A stretch of 30,340 nucleotides of DNA, from assembly GCA_025201845.1 (NCBI GenBank), contig MU604074.1:5640-35979 (forward strand), read 5' to 3'. The DNA is from Martensiomyces pterosporus. Taxonomy: Eukaryota; Kickxellomycota; Kickxellomycetes; Kickxellales; Kickxellaceae. This document shows, piece by piece, positions 8,043-19,106 of this stretch. Numbering within the stretch: position 1 is the first letter of the stretch; the number at the start of each line of letters is the position of its first letter. The notes under the pieces were generated by a model. That model saw only the letters and a program-made list of their open reading frames with translations, was not told where the DNA came from and did not search any database. The position numbers were made by a program, and so were the translations under genes.

Positions 8043-9638
8043 GGCAGGCATCCAGTAAATGGAGATGTGCATGTGCGCTGCTGTGGGCTGTGCCCTGCTG
8101 TTCTGGATATCGGGTTGTCGCGTGCATGAGGGGGGAGGCGCTGCAGGCCGTGGCAATGTTGCCGCCGCGGCTCGGCCAGAGGGGAGCCGATCCTGGGCGA
8201 GCCGACTGATTGCAGCCAACCACCTGGCAGGGTGCGCGGTGATGGCTGCTGGCGGTGGCGAGCCAGGGAGGAGGTGGAAAGCTGGGCTTTGAGCAGGGGG
8301 GGAAAAGGCGCTTTTCCTCGCCTTCTCGCTTTCGCCCCCTCTCCTCCAGCCGAGAAATAATAATAATAGCTTGCTTGCTTTCCTTGTGGCTAGTCTCTTC
8401 CTCGCTCTCCAAGTTAGTTGTATACCCTTCCTATTATCTCCAGCCGGGAGCCCAGCACAAGCAACGTAGGAGACCCGAGTATTTCTTTTAGGCATCAATC
8501 CATATCAGCGCTTCTCTGCTTCATATTTCATACGCTTCCCTTCCCTTCCCCCTCTTTTCTACATACTCTTTTTCCAGGAGGCATCATTATCAGCATCCCT
8601 CACACATCTCTTTTTCATTCCTGATACGAGAAACAAAAAGGTAAGCGTGCCCAGCGACAGCGCGGGTTTGGTGCGCACCGGTCTGAACGCACCACCGTCC
8701 GAGAGGTCTTTTGGCTGCTATTTCTGTTCCGCGATGGCGGGCTGCAGACGGCCACAGCGTTCTCGTACGATTATGAATATCCTGTGCTTCCGCTTCTCGT
8801 TTTCCCTGCCATACGGCACCGCAACAGCCAACCTGCTTTTGGCTCCCCCGTCTCCGTCTATGAAGCCGATGTGCGCTTGCCTCTACTTCTTATTATCGCC
8901 TCTTTGGCAAAAAAGGGGCCGCCGTTTGTTACTTCTGCTCGATTGGTTTGGGGGAGCAGAGGGAAAAAAGCACATTTAAAGAACGCGTTCTGCCCTTTGC
9001 TTTGCCCTCTAGTGCCCACACGCCCTACTATTATTATTATTTCTTTGCTCGCTCCGACTCGGGTTTTCCAATTTCCTCTGGCCCATTGGGTGTATGCTAC
9101 AGTCTCTTGCGTCGATATTCTTCTGCCCAGCCAAAGCCCCTTAGCGCGGTGTGCAAGTGTAAGCCCGCCCAGTCCAAAATTGCCTCAATTTCCCACCTGA
9201 GGGGGGGCGCGCCAGCAGGTCTAGCATTGGCGGCAGCAGCGAGTCTTGCGCGGAAAGCCAAGTCCGCTTTGCTTCTATAATTGCTGGCGGCATGCTGGGT
9301 GTTGCGATTGTGCCAATTTCTGCGCTTGCTGGCGCATCTCTCTCCTAGCGTGTGTTCCTCGCCCCTCATACGCGCGCGCACACACACGCACGCAGGCGGT
9401 TCCAAACTTTTGGTGTGCACGCCCTTTAGCACTCTACTAGCGCATACCCTCCCCCCCACGTCGTTGCTTCTCGCGTGCCCTTGGGAAAATCCAGAAGCAG
9501 CCTATTATCGCCCAAGCCTTTCCCGTCTTATTCTTTCTCCTGCGTCTGTTTGCCACACCTTTAGCCGTGTGTGCTTACCAAACAAAAGGAATACCTTTAT
9601 TCTTCTGCACGGCATATGGCGGTCTAAGCAGGCTAGGT

Positions 9639-9657
9639 TATAAGCTATAAGCTATAG
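9639..9657 (+). repeat. TATAAGC heptamer tandem repeat
   Basis: Two exact TATAAGC copies followed by TATAG, about 370 bp upstream of the SNF5 ATG. Each copy resembles a weak TATA element, but a core-promoter role is only a guess. Confidence 0.6.
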
Positions 9658-9691
9658 GATATGGGCTATTGCGTTTGCTCAATACGCTCGA

Positions 9692-9747
9692 CACTCTGCA
9701 CTCTACACCCTGCACCCTGCACTCTACACTATGCTTTCTGCGTTCTG
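9692..9747 (+). repeat. CACYCTR heptamer tandem repeat
   Basis: Eight consecutive heptamers can be read: CACTCTG, CACTCTA, CACCCTG, CACCCTG, CACTCTA, CACTATG, CTTTCTG, CGTTCTG. The first six are close copies and the last two are diverged. The array leads straight into TTCTGTAG (9748-9755), a plausible 3' splice site. Confidence 0.75.
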
Positions 9748-10017
9748 TTCTGTAGGAAACAGCTTTCGACTCGTACGCCAGTCAGACAGACACGTCTTAT
9801 TTCCTCGTCTTCACTACCCTCGCCAGACTCGTTCCCCCCCCCACCATCTCTTTTTGGCACAGACAAAAGGGGCGAGAGGAAGAGTGTAGTGACTTGTCTT
9901 ATTTACCGAGTGTACACGCGCGCGCGCTTTGAGAGCATTCCACTTTGCTTGGGCGTACTGGAAGAAAAAAACTATCCTGTGCGCACCCCCATCACCATCT
10001 CGTCCGTTCGATAGCTG

Positions 10018-13008
10018 ATGTCAGGGTTTGATCCGAATGGAATGGACGCTACTGGCAACAACAACAGCAATGACGACTTTGGTCTGAATTTCAGCCAAGC
10101 CGCCTCCATGTACATCAACGGCGGAAATGCCGGCGCCAACGGCGACTCGTCTCTCGATGACCTCTGGGGCGGAGGCATGGGTGCTGCCGACACAAACCTG
10201 TTCTTCAACATGGACGAGTTCGCCTCTGCTCCCTCCACAGCTGGCCCCAACTCGGCAGCCAACACGAACACCCCAGCCACTGCCACGCAAGGCTCGCTCA
10301 GCACAGCTCCTGCCGCCGCGACGGGTGGTGACCAGACGTCTGGGGCCAACGCTGCCAGCGCCGCGGGGGTCGATCTGTCGGCCTTTGGCTTGGACATGGG
10401 CGGCGCCTCTTTCGATCCGGCTGCCCTGAAGATGCTCTTTCAGGGCGATCCCATGATGGAGGCCATCTTTAGCCAGCTAGGTGTTGTTTCCTCAGGCGCG
10501 TCGGCCGCTGCTGCCTCTGCTATTGCCGACCAGCCCTTGCCTACGGCGCAGTCAAGCGCCGCTACGATCTCGCATACCTCGCCAATGGCAACACTCGTTC
10601 CGTCCGAGCTGGAGGCATTCCCGCCCTCGATGGCGTCCGTCAACCAGCAGCAGCAGCAGCAGCCATATGGTACGCCGTCAATGGCTCCACCTACCCTCCC
10701 GCAGCAGCAGCAGCAGCCGGTTCCTCATCAGCCATCAATGCCACCTCCGCTTCCAGCAGCAGCGCCAGCAACACCAGCGACACCTGCCGCGGCAATCAAA
10801 TCGCCCACTCCGGCTACCAAGAAACCGCGCCAATCGAAGGCGAAGAAGAATGCTGCCACAGGCAGCACCAAGGCCGAGCGTGCGACAAAGACCAAGGCTA
10901 GTCGCAAGGGAACGCCTAAAATCAAGTCGCCCACACCAGGCGCCTCCTCGCTCCCTGCCGCTGCTTCACTGGCAGCCACGCCTCTGCCCCATGCCGATAA
11001 CAGCCCGCTGGCAGCCACTGGGCTGGCAAAGGGCAGTGCAGGTGCTGGCGGTGTAGTTTCGCCTGGTGCTTCGGCTGCTGCCGCCGCCGAGGCTATCCGT
11101 CGTATCCGGCCCAAGTCGGAGGGTACTGGCAATGTCGCTGCCCCCTCGCCTACGCCCAGTGCCAAATCAATCGCACATCAGTTGCCGCCGCAGCGTGCTC
11201 CCTCGGCGTCTCCTGCTGGAATTCCTAACGGCCAACAGCAGCCGCAGCAGCCAGGCGTGTCGCAGATGCCTCCGCAGCTGTTTTCTCCGAATGCTATGCC
11301 TGCCCAGCCGGTGGCCAATATGAGCGCACCTACGTCATCCATGGCTGCTAACGCAGTTGCGCCTGCTCTGATGCAGTCTCCTCAGCAACAGCAGCAAGGC
11401 GTTTCTGGCGGTGGCGGACCGTCGCTTCAGCTACAGTTGCAGCAACAACAGGCACTGCTACTCCAGCAACAGCAGCAACAACAGCAGCAGATGCTTCAGC
11501 AGCAGCAGCAGCAGCTTCCCCAGCAGCAGCAGCAACAGCAGCAGCAGATGCTACAGCGGCAGCAGCTTTTGCAGCGGCAGCAGATCCAGCAGCAGCAGAT
11601 GCAGAACATGGGCATCCCGAATTTCGGCAACCTCACCCAGCAGCAGCGCATCCAGTTCCTCCAGCAGCTGCAGGCCTCCGGTATGCAGCCTAGCCAGGCG
11701 ATGCTCATGGCTCTACAGCACCAGGGCAATGCAGGCAATATGGCAGCCGTTGGGACTGCGGCCAGTGGAGGGCCAGCAAACGTCATGGCTGCACCCACGG
11801 GCTCTCTCGCTATGAAGGCAGGCTCTGTGTCTGCTGCTGGTTCCGCGCCTGGTGTTGGCGGCCTGCAGTCCGTCAACCCTGCGGGAATCCCGATGTCGAG
11901 CAGCATGGGTGTATCTGGCGTTCCGTTTATGTCTGGCGGTCAAACGCCCGCCGTCTCTCAGCAGCAGCAAGTGCTGATGACTCCGGGGATGAGCGGTGTA
12001 GCTGCTGGACGTGTGCAGAGCGTGTCTTCAGCGGTGTCCTCTTCGGGCGCGCCTGTTCAGGGCGCAGTTATAACACAGCAGCCGCTGAGTGGCTCTCATA
12101 GCGGCCCCCCAGGGTCGACTCCTGCTCAGCAGCAGCAGTCTGTTATCGCTCAGCAGCAGCAGTCCCAGTCACAGACCCCGCTCCAGACACCCAACCCCAG
12201 CTCGCAGTCCGATCTGCTGCAGCAGCAGCAGGTGTCGCAGCAGTCGATGGACATTCCTCTGGCCCAACAGCAGCAGCAAATGCTTCAGCAGCAGCAGCAG
12301 CAGCATGTGTTCCCTAATACCACCATCCCGATTCCTCCTGAAACCGTGACCGAGATTGAGCGCCAGATGCTTGTGTTTAGGGCTCAGGGTGTTTCCGTCA
12401 GCGACCTGCAGATCATTCGGCAGGATATGGAGCAAAAGGCCCTGTCTCTCTACTTGGCTTCTCAACAAGCAAAGTTCCAGCAGCAACTGCAGGCTCAGGC
12501 CCAGGCTCAAGCCCAAGCTCAAGCTCAGGCTCAGGCCCAAGCTCAGGCCCAAGCTCAGGCCCAGAGCCAAGGGGGACAGTTTAATGGCACGGCAGATATG
12601 ATAAACGGCGTCACTGCAGGTCTCACTGGCGGCGTCCAGGGAGCACTAGCGGCAGCCACTCAGCAGCAGCAGCAACAACAACAACATCAGCAGCAGATGC
12701 AGGTGGTTCGCCCGGGCATGCCAGGGGTCAACGCTGCTACCGCTCAGATGTACGCCAATGCTGCTGCCGCTGGGGGCATCCCCGCAGGAATGAATGTGGG
12801 TATTCCGCCAAGCCAGCACATGCTTGTCGTGTCGGCCATGAACAAGCAGCACATCCAGTTCATCTACGACCGCTTGCGGCCGCAGTTGCCCAACGTTACG
12901 CTGGCCAACTTCACACAGCTGCTGTATAACGGCAACTTTGTTACCGTGCCTATCGTTAACCAGCTGTTGGCGGCCATCGTCCCATCCATCCAGCAGCAAC
13001 AGCGACTT

Positions 13009-13047
<39 letters not shown>

Positions 13048-16000
13048 ATGTTCAATGCTGTTTCGGGTGTAGCTGGCGGTGCCCGCCCAATGCCTATTTC
13101 CGCAGCTGCCGCTATGCAAGGGCTGCAGCAAGGATTGACACCACACCAAATGCAGATTCTCCAGCAGCAGCAGCAGCTACAACTTCTTCAGCAGCAGCAG
13201 CAACAACAACAAGCTGTAGCAGCAGCACAGGCAGCCGCAGCAGCGCAGGCTGGAGTTCGTCCGCCGAACCAAATCATGTCTCCGACCCCAGCCCAACAGC
13301 AGCAGCAACAGCAGTCAGCAGCCATTGCTGCAGCAGCGGCTGTGGCAGCAGCCCAGGCCAACATGGCAAGCGGCACGCCGACACCGACGCCAGCTGGCAG
13401 TGCGCGTGGCGTGAAGCGCAAGAGCATCACGGGATCCCCTGCCCCCGCAACAAACGGCCCGGCAACCAAATCGCCGCGCGTCAAGTCGCCGTCTTTGGCT
13501 AAGCAGAACCGCGCGGGCTCTGTGGTTAACGGTGCGCCTCCATCGACCCTCCCGGCAGCGCCTGCCACGCCCAGTGCGCCTACGAGCGGTTCGCCACAAA
13601 CCAGCACTGCAGCAGCCACACAACCAGGTGCTTCCACAGCTGCCACAACTGCTGCTGTGGTCAAGACCGAGGGTGCTGATGCTGCCGCCGCATCGTTTGC
13701 TGCTGAAGCAGCTGTGCACGTCAAGGCTGAGCCCCAGGCGGAAGGCACACTTGCCAGCGGTGTATCTGAGGGACCAGCCAATGCTTTGTCGTCTGCCACG
13801 AATGACGCCAGTGCTCAGCAGCCCACTGCAACAAACGCATCATCCGCAGCAGCTTCTAACTCTGCACCCACGGCAGCTCTACCATCGGCTCCAGTGGCAG
13901 TTGCATCGGCGGCAGCAGCAGCGACTCAGGCGCTTTTGGCAGATCTCGCGATATCGGCCGATCAGACAAAGGCGACAGCTACGCCTGCGCCAACAGCAAC
14001 CACCGCGGTGTTGAACACTCCGGTGATGACTGCTGGTGGCAGTGGTGCAATGCTTACGCCTGGAGTTGCAGCTACGGCTAGCGCCATCTCGATGCCTGCT
14101 CCCCACGGCAGCCAGCCCCAGCAGTTAGTGTCGCCAGCTAACTCGGCAGGCAACATGAATCCGCAGATGGTAGCCAACATGAATGCGCTCACGCCAGTAC
14201 AGCGCCAGCAACTCTTGCTCATACAGCAGCAGCAACAGCAACAGCAGCTTTTGGCTCAGCAGATGGCTGCCTCGGGGATGTCCCAGGCTCCTCCCGGCAC
14301 GTCTATTGCTGGAGTGGTTCCAGCGCAGCCTGGCGCCATGATGGCTGGCGGCGCGCCTCAGCAGCAACCGCAGCAGCAAATGCCGCTGAACCTGCCGCCG
14401 CAGCTGCAGATGGTGATGAGCCAGATGTTTCCCACATTTGCGCAGATGCCTCCTCAGCAGCAGATGAGCCTCGCTCAGGTGTTTATCCAGACACAGCAGC
14501 TTCAGCAGCATATCATGCAGCTGAGAGCTGCCGCTCAGGGGCCGACTGTGACCCCGCAGCAGCGCAACATGCTTGTGCTGCAGATGAACCAGCAGNNNNN
14601 NNNNNNNNNNNNNNNNNNNNNNNNNNNNNNNNNNNNNNNNNNNNNNNNNNNNNNNNNNNNNNNNNNNNNNNNNNNNNNNNNNNNNNNNNNNNNNNNNNNN
14701 NNNNNNNNNNNNNNNNNNNNNNNNNNNNNNNNNNNNNNNNNNNNNNNNNNNNNNNNNNNNNNNNNNNNNNNNNNNNNNNNNNNNNNNNNNNNNNNNNNNN
14801 NNNNNNNNNNNNNNNNNNNNNNNNNNNNNNNNNNNNNNNNNNNNNNNNNNCAACAAATGGCAAGTGGCCTCCCAAATGGCCTTAGCCTCGTGCCCACACC
14901 GTCTTCTGGCGGCGGTGGCGTGGCTGTCGGAGGGACAAGCGGGGCTACCGTTCCGGTTGATGGGCAGATATCGTCAGCAGCAGCAGCGGCGGCAGCAGGG
15001 AGCGCGACCAACGTCGGGTCTTTTTTTCACAAGGATGGTAGCTCGGGAAACTTGAATGAGCCCACCCCAATTCAATCAGCACAGGGAGCACAAGCAGGGA
15101 ATGTGACTTCCACGGCCGCAGGTGCTGGTTTGGGTGGGCTGAGCCTGAAGACGGAGCAGAAGCCTGTTTTGACTGCTGCTCCTGCTTCGTCGGCCGTCAT
15201 GACTTCCACAGCTACCATCCAGCCCACGCCTGCCAACACGCAGCAACAGCAGCCAGCTATCAATGTTTTCTCTGCGGCGCCAACCTCGCTCCCCCCCACT
15301 TCCACTGCCACTGCTCCGCCTTCTAGCCAGCCGTTTCCTCTAAGCAGCAACCTCCAGCAGCAGCAGCAGCAGCAGTCAGGCGCAAATTTTTATATACCTC
15401 CGCCAGCGCCGCCAACAGTAATACCGCTGGATAAAATCTCGGATAAACTCAACGAGGAGCAGAACGAGGTTCTGTCCAAGTGGCGCAAGGATGTCGACAA
15501 TATTGCGAGGTCCAACCAGTTCAAGACCCGCGAGACTGCCAAGTACCAGGCGCGCGAGGAAACCTATCGCCAGATCCTCGATGAGCAGCGGCAGCACAAC
15601 AGCCGCATGGTCGCAGAGATGCGCCGCGAGCGCGAGTTTGAGAAGCACCTGGCTCTGCAGCCCATGGCGTGGGGACCTGGGTACGACGGGCTGGGCAACG
15701 GGCAGACACTGCCGCCGCTCTCGCACCCGTCGGCGCAGCACCATGGCCACCATGGCAGACATGCCGCTGGCGGCGTTCCGCTGGCGCCCAACTTGCAAGA
15801 GGCGCTGATTGGTGTGTCCCCAGCGGTCATTTCTCGGTGGGCGGCGCCGCTCTCTATCATCGTCCCCAGCCAGCGCAAGGTGGCTCCAGGCAGGCTGCCT
15901 ACGCTGAGGTTCTCGAAGCGCCAGCTGCAGCAGCAGGCCGAAAAGCGCGAAATCCTCGTCCCCATTCGCCTCGACCTGGACGCCGATGGGTATCGCCTGC

Positions 16001-18840
16001 GCGACACATTTATGTGGGACTTGAACAACGAGCTGGTGCTGCCCACGAGGTTTGCGCAGAGTCTGTGCATTGACCTGGATCTGCCCCAGGATATCTTTGT
16101 GCCTCTCATTGTGCAGTCCATCGACGAGCAGCTGGACGACTTTAGGCAGTACGGGCATGTGACCGAGCTGCCAGCTGAGGCCGTCAAGAGCAGCCTGCAT
16201 GCGGGCTACTCGGCAGCGGCGTCAGCACTGGCTGCGGACAAAAAGCCTGTTGTCTCTGGCGATGCCAAGCGGGATGGTGGCGACCGCCAGATGGTTCAGG
16301 ACAATGATATCGTCATGGAAGAGCCACCTGCCGTCATCGCAGATGAGCCCAAGCCAGCTGCAGTTGCCGACACAGGCGATGCCGACGCATCATCCAATGC
16401 GGGACTGGTGCCCATTGCTGCTGCTCCAGCTGCTGACTCAGAGCCCAGCGTTACGCAAAACGACAGCGGGGACCAGGGTGCCAGTGCTACCTCAGAGGGT
16501 GCAGCAGCGGCAGCAGCAGCAGCCGACTCGGCAGTGGCGGAAGATAAGAAGGCAGAGCTACCGGTGGCTGCTGCTGAAACGGCAAGCGCTGAGGAAGCAC
16601 GGCCTGCCGCTACTTCGCCGGCTGAAGATCCGACACCCGGAGTGTCTGATGGCCACAGCGCCACTGAGCTGCAGCCTCCTTCAGCCGAACCAGCGGAGGA
16701 GGCTGAGAAGACGCTGGGCGAGGCAGCTGAAGATAGCCCCAGCAGCGACTCTGAGGGCGACGACGCACTTGTGTGGATCGATGACGAGCTGCGCGTTGTC
16801 ATTCGAATCGACATTATCGTCGGCCACATCGCGCTGCGCGACCAGTTTGAATGGGACGTGGCGCCGCTGCTGCGCCCACTCGTCTCAAAGGAGCTGCGCG
16901 AGGACCTTTTGAGCGCCGTAGATGGCAACGACGCGCGCGTCACTGAGGCGCAGCCGCCTGCCGCTGATGAGCAGGAAGAGGCTGGCGACGGCAAAGTGCC
17001 AATGTCGCCTACATCGCGGAAGCACAAGGACAGCCTGGAGTTTAGCGCCAAAGTCAGGGACTGGGTTGACGGAGCGCTTTTGTGCCAGATGAGTCCCGAG
17101 CGCGTGGCACGCGTGATGTGCTCTGAGAAGGGGCTTGGCGGCGAGTTTGAGACGGCCATTGGGCACGCGATCCGCGAGCAGCTCTACGCCTTTGTCAAGT
17201 CGTTCCTGCTAGCCGGCTATGCATATAGGCCGCGGATGGTTCCACGCAAGCTGGCCAGCAGGCCGCAGGGCCGCTACATCATCCAGGTCGATGACCGCGA
17301 GCTGGCGCGCAGCGTGTTGCCGCCATTGTCATCGGCCTTGCGTGATGCGGCAACGTCGCAGACGTTTGCTCCGCTCATTGTGCACCTCCATTCGACGGAC
17401 GTCGACAGACTGGAGAAGGACACGGATCGCGAGACGCGCAGAAAGCGCCGGCAGGGCCGTGGGCGTGGGCGCAGTGGCGTCGTTCTGCTGCCCGACCGCG
17501 AGGTGCACCGGACCAGCCGCACGATGATTCCGCTGCCCGGGTGGTTTGACGATGAGCTGCCGCAGGGAACACGCAGCTTTGTGGAGGTCCCTGGAGAAGG
17601 TGCGCACTTTTTGGACACCTACGAGATTCGCGCCAACCACGAGGCCATGGCGCAGGCTTTGCTCACGAGCGCAGCGGGTGGCAGCTACGGCCTGATGATG
17701 CCCGCGGGCATGCACAGTGGCAGCGGCGGTGCAATGGGCGCGGCTGGCGCTGGGCCGGGGGCTGGCGGTCTCCTGGGGGCTGGTGGCATGCTTGATGTCG
17801 ATGGCGCCAGCATAGGCATTTTGTCGGCTGAGGACCTGGGCGTGGCGCGACGCGGCATCAGTGCTATCGGGTCGCATCTGGGCCGGCGGTATGCCAGCGG
17901 ATCGTCGGGAGCTGTAGGCGGGCTGATTGATCTGGACATTGCTCTGGCAGCCAGCGGCATCGGCGGTGTTGGCGGAGTGGCCGCTGGGTCGATGCTTGGG
18001 GTGTCGTCAGCGACGGCAGTTACGTCTCCGGCGACGCCTCCTGCTCCGATGACGCCCCAGCAGCAGGCAAGAGAGAAGCTGCGCAACCCAACTGGGCGTC
18101 CGCGCGGGCGGCCGTCTATTCTGGAGAAGGCCCTGCGCGATGCATCAGCTGCTCGGTCAGCACGGCTGGAGAAGGCGGGTGAGCGGCGGTTCCGTCCCGG
18201 CGCGATTCCTGGGATGCTTGCGGGCAGACCGCTGGAGGAGCTGCGTGCCAAGTGGAGGTGCATGTGCTGTGGAATGGCGCCTGATCGCACGCCGCTTATC
18301 CGCCGCGGCCCCGAGGGCATGCACAGCCTGTGCGATGAGTGCGGGCATGTGTACCAGGCGTCAAGGAGGCTCAGAGAGGTCGAGATGGATGAGATTACTC
18401 GCAACATGGACCACCAATGTGGCGAGCTCATCCGGCCGGACAGCGACGACGCGTTCCTTTCTGGCCCCACGATTTCTGCCGACGAGTCGTCGTCTGAAGA
18501 GGCTGCCAAGCCCTCGGAGCCCACCGAGGCATCAGCAAGCCAAGAAGCTGAGGCGACAGCTACGGCGACGCCCGGTTCAGAGTCTGCTTCAGCAGCTCCG
18601 GCTGAGGAAGGCAGTGCTGCTGCTTCTGCTGCTGCACCCACTCCCGCCAAGTCGATAGCCACGGGCCTGCCATTGCCTATGTTGGCTGCTGCTGTCGATG
18701 ACGAGGACGAAGACATGGGCGGTGCTGACGAGGACAGGGGCGATGGTGTCGTCGATGGCGACATCGAGATGAGCAGCGCCGACAGCAGCAACGGCAACAG
18801 CAGCAGCGATTTGGTATCACCAACTACTACTCCACTCTAA
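10018..18840 (+). CDS. SNF5: SWI/SNF chromatin-remodelling subunit Snf5 (SMARCB1 family), very long
   Basis: Snf5 is a core nuclear subunit of the SWI/SNF remodeller that contacts the nucleosome acidic patch. The frame is 2940 codons, 85 of them unknown (N gap), against 905 aa in yeast and 385 in human. Residues 1-1800 are disordered Q/A/P/S-rich sequence with many polyQ tracts, a (QA)12 block (825-848) and Lys-rich patches. About 1805-1880 is a charged helix. SNF5 repeat 1 begins 'ILVPIRLDLDADGYRLRDTF' (1979 on). Repeat 2 begins 'LRVVIRIDIIVGHIALRDQF' (2258) and ends 'LGGEFETAIGHAIREQLY' (2373-2390). An AT-hook GRPRGRP lies at 2693-2699 and a C4 zinc knuckle at C2748, C2751, C2772, C2775. 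An acidic Ser-rich tail follows. The ATG at 10018 follows an in-frame TAG at 10012, so the N-terminus is bounded. No intron is required. Confidence 0.93.
12490..12561 (+). repeat. (Gln-Ala)12 coding hexamer repeat in SNF5
   Basis: Twelve consecutive CAR-GCY codon pairs encode Gln-Ala dipeptides (residues 825-848). Both CAG/CAA and GCT/GCC are used, so the DNA is an imperfect hexamer repeat rather than a pure microsatellite. It is flanked by polyQ. Confidence 0.9.
14596..14850. other. Assembly gap or masked stretch (255 N) inside SNF5
   Basis: A run of 255 N sits between 'aaccagcag' and 'caacaaatg', inside the Gln-rich part of SNF5. The length is a multiple of three and the frame is open on both sides in the same phase. 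The missing bases probably encode more Gln-rich sequence, but nothing can be read there. Confidence 0.98.
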
Positions 18841-19106
18841 TCTCCACTTTGCCTCTTGTGCGCGACAAGGCACCTTGCGCCAAACAAAAGTTGCCTCATG
18901 TTTTTTATTTTGCCTCACTTCCGTCTATTTATCTCTATACTTCTTTTTCTTCTGTTTCGGTTATCTATTGCTCCTACTCATATCTTAATTGCATGTTTTT
19001 TCTTTCTCCTTTCCACCAGCACCAGCGGCCACTCGGGATATGTGTGAGGAATACCGATTGCTATTGTAGTGTTCAGTGAGAAAAAGGGGCGGGCTGCCTG
19101 CCTGTT
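18841..19106. other. Convergent intergenic region SNF5-SDH4
   Basis: 266 bp between two convergent genes, T-rich on the plus strand (about 18900-19015), fitting two 3' UTRs. No gene is seen. Confidence 0.5.

Larger units (their letters stand above)
8043..10017. other. Long leader/promoter region upstream of SNF5
   Basis: Nearly 2 kb without a convincing gene. It contains many CTTT/CCTT pyrimidine stretches, (TAA)n at about 8355 and (TTA)n at about 9028, and a run of CG and CA dinucleotides near 9380. A good 5' splice motif (AAG|GTAAGC) is at 8641 and a pyrimidine-rich TGTAG at 9755, so a 5' UTR intron is possible. Two heptamer repeats lie at 9639-9657 and 9692-9747. A 117-codon ORF (9661-10014) ends 3 nt before the SNF5 ATG. 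The open frames elsewhere are not family-like. Confidence 0.5.

Noticed and set aside
6699..8498. A 599-codon antisense frame across the GTPase gene
   Set aside because: Same codon-bias effect; the sense frame carries all G motifs.
9692..9747. CRISPR-like array or interstitial telomere repeat
   Set aside because: The period is only seven bases, there are no spacers, and CACYCTR does not match fungal telomere units.
10018..15000. Reading the Gln-rich frame as Mediator Med15 or a Spt20-type protein
   Set aside because: The N-terminal composition would allow it, but the two SNF5 repeats and the AT-hook/zinc region downstream in the same frame identify Snf5.
18244..18360. A GATA transcription factor
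   Set aside because: The finger has unusual spacing and lies at the end of a Snf5 protein, where fungal Snf5 is known to carry a GATA-like finger.
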